Shown piece by piece: positions 32,212 through 43,969 of a DNA stretch of 64,000 bases; the first letter of the stretch is position 1; each line of letters begins with the position of its first letter. Both the position numbers and the translations under genes were made by a program. The DNA comes from Erythroxylum novogranatense. Its lineage: Eukaryota > Streptophyta > Magnoliopsida > Malpighiales > Erythroxylaceae. The notes under the pieces are model-generated. The model did not search any database. It was not told the DNA's origin and worked only from the letters and a program-made list of their open reading frames with translations. The stretch spans positions 24,598,150 to 24,662,149 of the forward strand of contig CM057233.1 of NCBI GenBank assembly GCA_029891385.1, given 5' to 3'.

Positions 32212-35200
32212 TGTAACATCCCATGTTAGGGGGCTAGACCCCAGAATTGTGAACGGAGCATACTGTGAGAAATTAGAAGTGCACTGCATGCTCATGCATC
32301 ATTTTATATTCACACGCATGTGAATATTTATTGTTGTAGTATTAAAATAATTATTCGTGTATTTATTGACATTTTTCTGGTATAATTGACTGATTAATGC
32401 AATTAAAAGGTGAATTGTGAATTATGTTTGGTCAAACTTTAATTGGAGACTATAAATATTATTTTGAAATTTTTAGTGAATTTTTGGACTAGGAAAAATA
32501 TATAATATGGACCAATTATAGTATGACGCATGGACTAATTAAATATTGACAAAAGGCTCACATGCATGGTGACATGTGGAGAGGTGTGATACTTACACGT
32601 GGATTAATGAGTTAGTGAAAAAAGTGTTACATGCAAGAGAACACATGGTTACGTGTTTTAGATGGGAGGTTCTTCCGCAGCTCTCTCTTGTTGCTATTCA
32701 CCGAGGTTAGATTTTATCAAAACACTGAGCTCCAAGATGTTATCCTTGTGTCATTTATTCACTCTCTCTATTGGCAAAATTGTTGAATCAAGTAAGTAAC
32801 TCTGATGATGTTTACGAATATATATATATACATGAATGTGAAGTTTACGCAGTGTAGTCTCGGCATATGTATAGACTGAATGACTTAGATGAGGAATTGA
32901 GGTTGTGAATGTATGAAGATAGCAGTAAGTGTATCTGGACTTGAATATGAGTTTACTGAGTGTTGTGTAATTTGAGAAGTGCAGAAAGAGTAAAAACACA
33001 GTAGTGAGAGAAAGCTGTGTGAGGTTTTGGTTTTTCATGCGTTACTATATAAGCTTGCGTTTGATGTGTTTAAAGCTTATATTGGGTATAGAAATGCAGA
33101 GTATATGAATTAGGAATGGAAAGACTAGTGGGAAGATATAGAAAATGGAAGAAAGAAATACACATGCACGGGTGTGCATGAAGTTCTCACGCCCGTGATT
33201 AATAGTTCTAGGTTATTCATGAGAAAAAATAACGATTGTGAGATGAGGGAAAGAAATAAGCTATTTTTGGATGTTTGAAGTTGCAATCATGACCCTGCTA
33301 AAAGAGGTGTGATCTCGTGATTGTGCATAAGCACGATCGCGGCTTCGCAGGTGTAGGTGGATCTCGCGATCGCGCCCTGCTTTCCGAAGGAGGCTATTTT
33401 CTAAACATCCTTTGATCTTTTTTATTATAACTTCTTCTCCAGACATCCAATTGACATGGGAATTGAACCAATAGCCTCATAAGAAATTGATCTTCATCAT
33501 CTCTTCCAAAAATTAGAAGATTCTAAAATGGATTTATTGAATAATTTAAGATGAAAATGTGACTATACTGAAGTATGATAGCTGGGATGATTTTACTGAA
33601 CATACTTCGATATTTTGATTGTATCTTGATCTGTAGAGTTCCAAATAAGGTGATTCTTAATTCAAATGAAACTAGATAATAAATATACAATTGTCCTAAA
33701 GAAATCAAATTGTAATTTTGGTGAAATCTATTCTGAAGTTGAAGTAAAAGTTCTATTATAGCTTAAGAATAGACCAAGGTATTTAGAGTATAAAATTCAG
33801 TATATTGAACCAAATTGAATGATCTTAGTGTCATTAGAGACCTAAGACACAGAGTAACAATTGTTTAGAAGGAAGTGTTACTTAAATCCTTCATTTTCTA
33901 GATCTTATTGATCATACACAGTTGACTTGAATGGAATGTTTTCAGAAACAGTTGAAATGGAGAATGAATAATTGAATTTCAATACAATTGGAATACAAAT
34001 GATATGTACATCAATGTATGACAAAAATATACCCGAGAATTTGTCATTGAAAATTCATGATACATGAAACATTGTTACATATGTTTATTCTGTTACATAA
34101 TCGCTCTATTAATATGAAATTGTTTTTATTGCATATAGACGAGAAATTAGAGCAACCACTTCTAAATATTACCAAAACGTCAAGGCAATAGGCTTAAGGG
34201 AGCAACTATAAGTAACCTAATATGGTCTTAATTTATTTGTTCTGTATATAACTGAAATATATTAATATATATTACTAAATTGCATTGACTGATTGTGTAC
34301 CGAATCCCAAACAATATATGTCCAAGGCGTTTGATGCATATGAAAAAGATTGAAAGTGCTACTTGAATGTAAGTATGACTGCTTACATGTTTTTTTTTCC
34401 TGATTCTCAACTGAAAAATTAAATGCTGGACCTAATCTAATGACTACTGATACTGAGATTGTTATTGTGATTATTACTGTGACTACTATACTGTCATAAT
34501 ACATGCAATGGAAAGTATTGAATTTGATGACTGAATTGTTACATGCATTCCATTCCAATGCATGTAATATAAAGGCAGTTGTGACTGGTATTGCTACTAA
34601 CTAACTGAGACTATTATTGAAAGAGCTTAATGCTCTGTGGTTGGGCCTATGGTTCCCACTGATTACTGAGCCCGATGTCCACAACGGATACAGGAGACTG
34701 AGACACCCAATCACAACACTGTAAAAACGAATGTGAGTCTCATAGATTGAATGATTTGCAAAGCTATAATGAAATAATAGATTGGTATGAACTGTATGAT
34801 TGTATGACTATATGAACTGTGTGACTGTATGATTTATGATGACTGTGTTTTTGCTACATGAGTGAACCATCGAGGATGGTTACTCTACCGAGTTCGCAAA
34901 ACTCATCAAAATTGCGTTATGGCTTTCCAAGTTTAATAAATATCTCCAAATAGGCAAATTTGAGTTAGCCACGGTAACGAGTGAGGGTTCTAGGTCGGGA
35001 TTAGTTTGCACCTTTATATATATTTCCTTATGTTGTATCAAAAGTGTAGTCATAAATGTATACAATGTGTATGAAAATGATTTTGAAATGTAAAATTATT
35101 ATGACTACATTTTTTTCATTTTTGTAATGGGCCCAAGTATCTACTGAAACTCTAATGAGTTAAATAATGATTGTAATTCTTGTGACTGGATATGATTATA

Positions 35201-35372
35201 AATAAATTCTGCTGAAATTTATTATTGATTTTCTACATATTTGTACATTGTTTCAAACAATTTGCAATAAGTTTCGACTGATAACTATTCTAACAGGCCA
35301 CCCTCATGGGATTTGTACTCGAATATTACTCAGGACGTCAAGTACGTGTCTTGTGAGAGTAGGGTGTTATAC
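32212..35372 (+). mobile_element. Tekay-like Gypsy solo LTR, 3161 bp
   Basis: It begins TGTAACATCCCATG and ends with cgtcaagtacgtgtcttgtg then agggtgttata, matching the end of the LTR at 52350-55200 (cgggtacgtgtct...ggggtgctaca). CCAGG precedes it (32207-32211) and CCAAG follows (35373-35377), a 5-bp target duplication with one change. LINE B ORF1 continues on both sides in the same orientation, so no internal region is present: a solo LTR left by recombination between two LTRs. Internal features include a GC-rich cgatcgcg/ctcgcgatcgcg block at 33330-33380 and short repeats of tgactgtatga at 34790-34840. Confidence 0.88.
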
Positions 35373-35543
35373 CAAGTTTCCACATCTGGGGTAAAAAAGG
35401 CTTATTAATGACATGTGAAATCTTTGCCTTAACTAGGTTCATTGCTTCAACTTTGCTAGAAAATTTGAATAGAAAGACATTTTCTTTATTTACCAACACT
35501 TTAGTAAACCCATATTGCCTAAAGTTAGTAAAGGCCTAAGATT

Positions 35544-35846
35544 CTATGGTGGTGTATAATATTCTTTTGTCAAAGAAGTATACAGTAAGAGTAGCTCCCT
35601 AACGTGCAACACTTTCTTTAAGGAGTTCCAAGGTTTATATGACTGTTTGATGGTCATTTGTTTTCCTAGGTGGTGAGTAATGTAGCTTAATCTCTGGCTC
35701 ATAATCAACCATAACTTGTAGCCAATAACGTTTAGCTTTGTATAACTCTTATCTAGTTGGAATGTTAGTAGATGATGTAAAGAGGGTATTGTAGTTAAGT
35801 ATTTATTGGTAGGAAATATGTTGATGAGGGGCAGAAAGTTATCCAT
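35544..35846 (-). pseudogene. ORF1 (DUF4283) N-terminus of LINE B
   Basis: A 100-codon open stretch starts at an ATG just after the CT-rich leader. It ends near S-L-K-K-V-L-H-V-R-E-L-L-L and, past a stop, continues towards N-M-G-L-L-K-C-W, the DUF4283 pattern of plant L1 ORF1 RNA-binding proteins. The Gypsy solo LTR cuts it at 35372. Confidence 0.75.
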
Positions 35847-36140
35847 GTTTTATGATATCTACTGAAGTGAAGATTTTGCTGATGGATGAATAGTTAAAAA
35901 AGAGGCTCAAAGAGAAGCTTTAAGTAAAGAGGTAAAAATTAACTTATAGGTGGAGGTGGTATAATGTAAAGTCCTAGCAATGAGATTGCTTTAGAGTAGT
36001 AAAAGCAAAGGAAACAAACTACAATTAAGGAGAAGAAAATTATAGTAACAGAGAAAGCTAGGGTTAGAGAGGTTTAGGGGAGGAAGTAGGGAAATCTTGC
36101 TAGAGAGAGGAGAAAGCTTCTCACACTAGCCAATAGAAAA

Positions 36141-36639
36141 CCCATAATAAAACTAAGTTAATATTATTAGTAGTTGTAGAATCAAAATCAACAACAACAT
36201 CAAGAAATTAGAATATAAAATTTTCATTATTATTGATTTAATAATCATATTAGTATTGGAAATGAATGAAAAGAATTATAAATTCATATTTAATTTAAAA
36301 CTTCACATTTTATCACAAATCTAAATTGTCCTTCCTACACCTACATAAAACAATTTTGAAGAACTTTGACAAATAAATTTATTTTAATATACATTTAATA
36401 TTTAATATAATTATAGTATTAGAGACTCTAATTTGAGATGTTGTCAAGTCAAATAAACATCAACACTATTTAGGCCAAATATATGAAAAGTTAAATGCAC
36501 AAAAGTTTATCTAGGCTTTATAAAAAAATATGTATCATAGTCATAAAAATTGTAAATTTTAAAATTATTTGAATACCATCATTTGAAGGTATTGGAAAAA
36601 GGAAGGAAAATTGGTTTAAATTGTTTACCTTTTAAGATG
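36141..36639. other. AT-rich spacer
   Basis: No gene is recognised between the LINE B leader and LINE C. Confidence 0.4.
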
Positions 36640-37490
36640 AAACTATTAGTAAAATGAAAATTGGTATAAGAATTTATAGAGGGTGCAAAATCAAAGTTTA
36701 ATTGGACTGACTTTAGTCATCTTATATAAAGAGCTGAACTAGCTTTGATTAGGAATAGAATTCCTAAGGATGCTAAGGTGACTTGGTTAATACATAACAG
36801 AGAATGGATTGGAAGGTTTAGGAATTTTCAACTACTAGCCAACTGTCTACTGAGAATACCTACTGAAAGTAGAGAGGATAAAATCTAGAAGCAAATTTAA
36901 GGCCCCAAAGTTATGGTTTTTATATGGTTAGTAATAAAGAATAGATTGAGAAACAAAGATAGATGGTTTGGGAGGTATGATCCGTTATGTGTACTATGTA
37001 AACTAGTGAATGAAAGCAGAAACCATTTGTTCTTTGAGTGTAATTATAGAAAATCGGTGTGGAGCAAGATCTTGAATATGATACAACTCCCTAGCTTCAA
37101 CTTTGGATGGTAGGAGACATTGAACACTATCATTAGATGCACTAGAATGGGCCAAAGGAATGACATGCTCATCTAGACTTTATTTCAGATGGTAATTTAT
37201 AGCATATAGCGAGAAAGGAACTTGAGACTTTACAGGAATGAGGAACAACATAAGTATGAACTTACTGAGCAGACAATCAACATGATTAAGGAAGTTATCA
37301 TAGCCAATAGGAAGCAATGCTCTATGAGCCAAGATATTAGACAAATATGGTTAATATGATGTAAATTTGTATCTTTTGTATATTTAGAGTAGAGTAGGCT
37401 CTTTAGTTTGTAAATGTATGATCCTTGTCTAGGACCAGGATTAACGCTTGTTATAGTTTTATAAATATTCCTTTTAATTTAAAAAATCAA
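36640..37490 (+). mobile_element. L1-type LINE C, 3' fragment
   Basis: Plus-strand frames give WLIHNREWIGRFRNFQLL, then the zinc-binding RVT domain: IWLVIKNRLRNKDRWFG, C-V-L-C and H-L-F-F-E-C with S-V-W-S-K. The tail resembles RERNLRLYRNEEQHKYEL and an A-rich end at about 37490. The RT itself is absent, so this is a strongly 5'-truncated insertion. Stops interrupt the frame at several points. Confidence 0.85.
36913..37113 (+). pseudogene. Zinc-binding RVT domain fragment of LINE C
   Basis: A 66-codon stretch with C-x2-C (CVLC) and H-x4-C (HLFFEC), then SVWSKILNMI, the zf-RVT pattern of plant L1 ORF2. It is not a host gene. Confidence 0.8.
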
Positions 37491-37671
37491 AGTTTAGGTT
37501 ATAAATGAAAAATAGATTAGAACAAAGGTTAGGTTAAAGATAAATGAAATATAAAATATTGTTTTCATATTAATGATATTTATCAATCTAATCATACTGT
37601 TAAAAATATATCAAAAGTTTTTGTTAGCACATTCTATGCTTCTTTCTTATAGAGGAAGAAGTAAAAGGGTC

Positions 37672-38145
37672 AATAATTAAAAAGTGTTAAACCTTTTGAG
37701 ACTTTTAACTTTAGTGTCCAATCTTTTAAAATTTTTAATTAAATTTCTGAACTTTTAAAAAATGAAAACTCAAATTAAAAGGTTATCTTTGCTAACATTT
37801 TATTGATATGGCTTAAAAAAAATGTAAAGATTAATACTTGAGGGCTATATGCCTCTTTGTCTTTGTTAACATAGTTTTAGGACTCCTATAGTAAACAAAT
37901 TGGTGGTTATGTATTAAAAAATTAATCATTTGTTTGATGCTCAAAATCATACGAGAAGGACGATGTCACATAACCTTTAAAATATCAATCTTTCTATTAC
38001 TCCATTATCCATATAAATAAAATATTAATAAAGATAACCTTTGGATTTTTTTAAATTTTAAAAGTTTAGATAATTAAAAATTTAAAAGGTTGGAAAATAA
38101 AAGAAAATCTTAGAGGAGTTAAAACTTTGTAACGTATTATCCTTA
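37672..38145. mobile_element. Fold-back element with about 135-bp inverted arms
   Basis: The left arm (37672-37811) contains ccaatcttttaaaatttttaa, ctgaacttttaaaa and ggttatctttgctaac. The right arm (38010-38145) contains their reverse complements in mirrored order: agataacct, aaaagtttagataa, aaatttaaaaggttgg. Mismatches are frequent, so it is older than the MITE at 15206. The 200-bp centre is unpaired and non-coding. No target duplication could be fixed; Mutator-like and other fold-back types are both possible. Confidence 0.6.
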
Positions 38146-38938
38146 GTAAAATTACATATTAAAATGTGGAGAAATTTAAAACAATGAGGAAAATTAACTA
38201 AACTAAATTTTCATATTAATTTTATCTGAGCATTACTTATATGTTTTGGAGTATTTTATAGTAATGATTTATAAGTGATCTTTTTACTTATCACATCAAA
38301 TTATATCTTATAGAACTATTATATTTGGCTCTTCTTAAGGCCTATCATAACTTTGGTAGCCATTAATATAACATGGACTATATATAGTTAGTTAAATAAT
38401 CAATAGAATATTTATCACTATAAAATAATTAATGAGACTGTTTTATATTCTAGTTAGCACTTAAAGTGAAATTGACTTAATTCATGCTCTTAATGATAAA
38501 AATATTTTTTTGAAAAGTAAATAAATTACATTTATAACTAACTAGAGTTTACATGGAATGTATAAAATAGGAAATCACGTACAATTCAAGACTATTAAAG
38601 CCTATTAAGGCACTACATGTGAAACATGTTAGGATTATGGCAACTCACTAGGAGTCATTAGAGGGAATTTAATTTTAAAAATGGAGAAAGTAACAAGCCT
38701 TTTCATTTAGCTATAAACAACTCCTTGATGCGTTTAATGTTGCATTCATTTACACGATCTGAAGAATTGAACTTGCCCTTGAAGACCCTTTGGTTCCTTT
38801 CCCACCAAACACCATAAACTATGCTACTAAGAACCAAGCTATATAACAACCTCTCATCTTTATGACCCTTGGAAAAGGAACAAAGCCACTAGATCAATCC
38901 TAACAAGCCATTGATTTGTGGATCTAGCTTATAAAGGT

Positions 38939-39151
38939 CTATATCATCCCTCTAAGCCCTAGAAGATGCGTATTGGTTTCTTGATATGTTAAAAACAACA
39001 TATAATTCAAATTATTGGTGTCTCTTATACTATCAAAGGTAATGATCCTTTCTTTAATTGCAAGCCATAAAGTAAATGAAAATCTTAGGATAAGACGATT
39101 GTACCACATGAGAGAATACCAGTTCACAATCATTTGTTGGTTCCTAATCAT
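38939..39151 (-). pseudogene. Zinc-binding RVT domain fragment of LINE D
   Basis: A 70-codon stretch contains W-Y-N-R-L-I-L-R-F-S-F and T-L-W-L-A-I-K-E-R-I, the start of the zf-RVT domain. The cysteines of the usual C-x2-C are changed or lost here. Confidence 0.75.
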
Positions 39152-39608
39152 ATCCGTGCAAGATTTGTTTATAAATAAGCCAGAATAATGCTTAAGCTAG
39201 ATTAGCTTATCCTCCATGTTTCAGGTCTACGGGAATTTAAGGAAGCAATCTTAAAAGAATTGCTCACCTCTATTATCATAATTTCATCTTCTAGTTGCAA
39301 TTAAAATACTAACCTTTACATTTGCAAGGAAGAAAACTTTAAGGCTAGCAAAGTTTAGAGAAGATAAAGAGGCCAACTATACTCCAATTGTCACCATAGC
39401 CATGTATCTCTTCTATTCTCTACCTTGTATTTGATAAGTGGGTGGATGAGGTCCTTTATCTTTAACATTTGAATCCAATACCATGATGCATTGCTCTTGG
39501 TTTAATTATCCATAAGCTAGATCCTTTTAGATAGTGCTCGTGAAGCCATTTCACCCAAATGGATTCCTTATCATTTATTACTTTCTAGAGCTTTTTGATT
39601 AGTATAGC

Positions 39609-39812
39609 CTAATTTAACAAATTTGCAGTTTTAATTCCTAAACCTCCTTCCCTCTTAGGCATACAAAGGTCATTACAACTTACTTTTTCATAAGTTTTGG
39701 AAGATTTATTACTAGTCCAAAGAAAATTCTTAAGAAGTTTGTCACTTTCCTTACAAAGCTTTATAGGAAATGTAATATGAGAGTACCAATATATAGATAA
39801 GTTACTAAGCAC
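39609..39812 (-). pseudogene. RT thumb fragment of LINE D
   Basis: A 67-codon stretch covers the RT thumb, ending with M-P-K-R-E-G-G-L-G-I-K, the conserved G-G-L-G motif of plant L1 elements. It reads on into sequence like NLLNQAILIKKLW with a stop between. Confidence 0.8.
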
Positions 39813-42420
39813 TGAAAAAATTAATTATAACCTATAAAAAAAGGATAAGCACATAGAAATTTGGTAATAATCCTTGAATATCAGAATAAGAGAGCTTCCT
39901 TAAGGATATAGGAATGCCTAGGTAGGTAAACGGTGGAGATTTGAGTGATAAACCTAAGTTAGATGATAAAAAACTAGGTTGAGTTCAAGGCATGTACTAA
40001 AGTGATAATGTCGGTCTTGTCCCTGTTAATATAAAGTGCAAAACATTCACATCTTATTAAGTTAACCACTAAGCCTTTGTCAGCCTTATAGAATAATAAT
40101 AAATCATCAAAAAAGTAATAATAAATTGATCAAAATTCCCTCAAAGAGTTTGGATAATGAGTTGTGACTATACATAAATGAGTGCAATTGCATACCTTCA
40201 GCATCTTGGCATTATCAAAGAACTTATGAGTAGCTTTGCATACATGAAATTTAATGGAGCTTCAATTTTGTTGACAAAAGAAGCCATTGAACCCATCAAA
40301 TCCTAAGGCTTATTGGGACTAAGAGAGAATACCATTACCCTTATATTATCATCATTGAAACTTTTGATAAGAAATTCAAACTACTCAAGGGAGATTACCT
40401 TAGAAATGGATAGCCCATGAAGTAGGTAAGAAGGATTACCAGCTTTGGAGTTCCCACTACTTTAGCATAGTAATTTCTGGCATAGATTTTGAGCTCTTTT
40501 TATTAAAGTGATAATTCTACCCTCATTAGTGAGTAGTTTGGATTTTTTTTTTACGATTTGTCCTAGTAAGCAGTGATCTATAAAAGAACTTGGAATTAAA
40601 GTATCTATCCTTCAACTACAAAACCTTTGATTTTTTCATAAGAATGGAAGAATGTGCTTATAGAGCAATCATGTAATTAGCTAACGCTTGCTTTTCCTTG
40701 ATCTTGAGAGGGCCATTATATGAAGAATCATAGAGTTTATCCTGGCATTGTATCAGTGCTTCTTTAGCTTGCTCTATACCCTCAAGAATGTCCTTGTGCT
40801 TGCTTTTTTGAAATGATTTGAGCTCTTATTTTATTTCTATCATTGTGGAATTGGTAAGAGGCATATCCATTCACTCGTTACTCTAGTCCCTTAGATACAA
40901 TTTCTTGGAACCCATCCATACCACTGAGGTAGTTAAAGAATCTAAATAGAGAAAGACCCTTTACTTTCTCAAAAAGATCATGAATCTCTTTAGGGGAATG
41001 TCTAAGCAAAGACTATATTGAAATGAGCTATAATTGAATTGAATTTTTAGAGCCTCAATAAGTTGACTAAAGTCCTGTCTAATTTTGCTTTAATAACCAT
41101 TAACCTTCTTGCTTATTGGACAATGTAAATAATCTTCCATTATATCTAAGATCAGTGAATTCTAAATTCTGAGGACAAGTTCTAAATTCCCTACAAGGTT
41201 TCCCTGAGCATCTTTCACCTTCAGATCCAAAGCCAGCAATATATAATTAAAGTCACCAATAATGAGCCAAGGATCATACACTATATTCTTGTGTTGTATC
41301 AAATCATTCCATAATGCATCTTTTTAGAATGCAAAATTGGATGCATACATAAAAGTGAACCAGGCCTGTCCTATACCTTTAATTTCGGCTAAAATATAAA
41401 CATATTAGTTAGTGCATTGGTAATTCAACACCAAAACTTTATCTATATTATATGCTATGATAAACCTTACTTTATGGCCCCTATCATGGTTAGTAATGAA
41501 CTTCCAATAAGCATTGAACAGCCACAAACTTAGATATTTTTATCTCAACAATTTTGTTTTCGAAAGAACAAATAAGTTTCTTTATATTGACTTGATATAA
41601 TTAACTATCATTTGTTGTTTTTTGGGATCATTAAGACTGCTAATATTAAATACAAAAAATGTCATTAGTTTTTAGAGGATTTATTAGCTTTGTACTTAGC
41701 TTTTTACCTAGATTTCTTCCTTTAAATGGATTTAAAAGCTCCTTAAGTAGCATCTTCATCGGTTGGAGGGATGTTAGCATGATGCTTCAATTCACTAACT
41801 CCTTGAATTAGAACTGTATCAATAGGATACAATAGATTATCCTCTTGGATTTGATTAAGAGAAGGAGTAGCCACATTATTTGAACTAGAAACGTCCATAT
41901 TCTGATTAGGTCTTTAACACTAAGTCTGGGGAAACCTTAAACCAGAATTAAATCCTTGAAAACATCTATCCTAAAACCTGTGATTGAACATTTTCCAATT
42001 GTACCAGTTCATCATAAAAACCATTTAACAGCCTATAGTTTCATCACTAGGAAGGTCGATCTCTTTCTAAGAAAAAAATTGACTTGTATAGGCTCCTATA
42101 GATTTGCATCTTACTTTACGATGTTAATAGGGGGAGAAAAAAATGGTTGAACCATCCTTAACGGGAGGTGGAATGTACTGAAGAGAAATGTCAAAGGTGA
42201 CCAAGCACTTGTTTCCAATTGAGAGGTTTTAATGAAGAATAAGCTGGTGGTTCCAAAACCTGTACATATTGGTGTGATGGAGAGGAAGTCAAGGGATGTA
42301 ATAAGGGGAGTTTACATCCTTTTGTGAGATGGAGAGAGACAGAGGGTAATGGGGGAAGTTTTGCTAGGTTGGTGGCAATAGCCTGGACTAGAACTGAAGA
42401 AATAACAACATTAAAGGAAA

Positions 42421-43969
42421 AGGAGCAAGCAAGCTTGTAATGATAAAAACATATTGCAATTAATGAATGTACCTTTTTATGATATTAATAGCTCTTTTAT
42501 AATAGATTTAAGAAATATATGAAAAATCAAGTTCAATAGAAGGACAAAGTGAGAAAAGGGATAAGTTAAGAAATTAAAGGATGGAGAAATAAAAAAAGAG
42601 GAGCATAAATACAATTCAAGAGAGCTTTAAGGTAATTTAAGTTAAATAAACTAAGAATAAGAAAGAATGAAGTAATTTCCATATAAAAGAATCATTTATC
42701 TTTTTTATAATCCTACCCTGGTCATTTTAGTGAAGTAGGAGCTCAATCATTGCATGATCATTTAATATGGGGAACAATGCATAATTACTTTCATAATTAG
42801 CATGATTTTTTTTCTTTAAAGAAAACCTCTTGATCTTTAAAAGAAATTTGAGGAATTTTTTGAAATAGTCTTGAGTTAAGTTTTTATAAAATGAGTGTAT
42901 TTTATCTTTGAGAAAACTTAGGAGTTAAACTTTTCAACTTGGTTTCTATAAAAGTTCGACTAATCTAAAGGTTTAGATAACTAATTAGATAAAAGACAAA
43001 AAATTACATAATGTAAACTGTCAATTAGGTTAAAGGATAGGCTAGTTGAACTCATATTTAAACAAGTATAGGTTATACAAAATTAGGTGTTCAACTTGCT
43101 GCATATGCCTCAAAACTAGTCATTCTAATAACTAATTTATGTGTCTAATTAATATTTAAGTTAGCTTAAGAATAAATAGACCATAAATAAATTATGGGAA
43201 GAACCTTATATATACTTAGAAAGATTGTAAAAGCCTTGAGAGGCAAGAGATAATAGTTGAGTGAATATTTGCATCATATAAAATATATTTAATCTTAGTT
43301 CATTAGTGTCAGTAAGAAAAGGAGGTTTTAAGTTCTATATGGTTGTGTCAGTACAAAAATTGAGGGAATTGGATGGATATACATTGTGAGGATTTCTTTT
43401 GATATTAATAAGTTCTATAAAGGGTTACTTTTGATTTTTAGTAAAGAAGATGTTGTATGGAGGGTTCCTGCTTACTTAATAAAGAGATAACTATTACTAG
43501 TACTTCTAGTTCTCATGGAATGATACTTGTATTTACTAGACTATTCTATAAGAGGGATAATTATGTTTGATTAATTATTCCATAGTATTATGCACATTGT
43601 TAAATTAAAATCAATAGTGTTTAGTTATTGAAAGAAAAGGATAATAGATTAAGAGAAAATTGATAAGTGGATATAAGACCTTATTCTTTATTCTCTCTTA
43701 CATTTAATATTTATAAATTTAAATTATGTATATTTTCTTGTGTTTTACTTTCTCTATGACACTTATACTCTAAATTGTTCCTTAAGTCTTATTCAAGAGT
43801 ATAAAATTTACACACATCAACTTTACACCTCTTAGACTAATATAATATTTAGAGAGTTTTAACGTGTGGTTAAATGTTAAATGTTAAATGTTAATCTTAC
43901 TATGAATATAATTATAGATATAGTATACAATAATAATTTACATTTATTATTAGTATATTAAGAGATTTT
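42421..43969. other. AT-rich spacer, possible LTR remnant
   Basis: No gene is recognised. Around 43200-43330 a TATA-like run (tatatatactt) is followed by a LTR-leader-like stretch, but no terminal repeat or primer site could be fixed. Four ttaaatg units occur at 43875-43902. Confidence 0.35.

Larger units (their letters stand above)
29593..36140 (-). mobile_element. L1-type LINE B, split by a Gypsy solo LTR
   Basis: On the minus strand the element starts near 36140 with a CT-rich leader, has ORF1 from 35846 and ends in an A-rich tail near 29593. The Gypsy LTR at 32212-35372 interrupts ORF1: its DUF4283-type N-terminus is at 35846-35373 and its continuation (LENLNTKGLSYGASYVSK) at 32211-31900. 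The endonuclease remnant is at 31350-31156, the linker motif KKGPFRFNNYLCEF near 30800, and RT motifs at 30480-30050: DFRKAYN, RKGLRQGDPI and Y-V-D-D at 30051-30062. The zinc-binding C-terminus is missing, although the 3' untranslated region and A-rich tail are present, so an internal deletion is inferred. Confidence 0.88.
38503..42420 (-). mobile_element. L1-type LINE D, near full-length ORF2 remnant
   Basis: Minus-strand order: an ORF1-like tail (about 42400-41900); the endonuclease start NISSLNDPKKQQMIVNYIKS near 41650-41590; the endonuclease strand P-W-L-I-I-G-D-F-N near 41270-41240; RT (F-D-D-L-L-L-F near 40100, Y-L-G-I-P-I-S near 39915); thumb YWYSHITFPIKLCKESDKLL near 39770; zinc-binding domain FTLWLAIKERI at 39090-39050; WWERNQRVFKGKF near 38800. 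An A-rich tail ends near 38503. Stops and frame changes occur throughout. The I-G-D-F-N strand still carries the catalytic aspartate. Confidence 0.87.
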
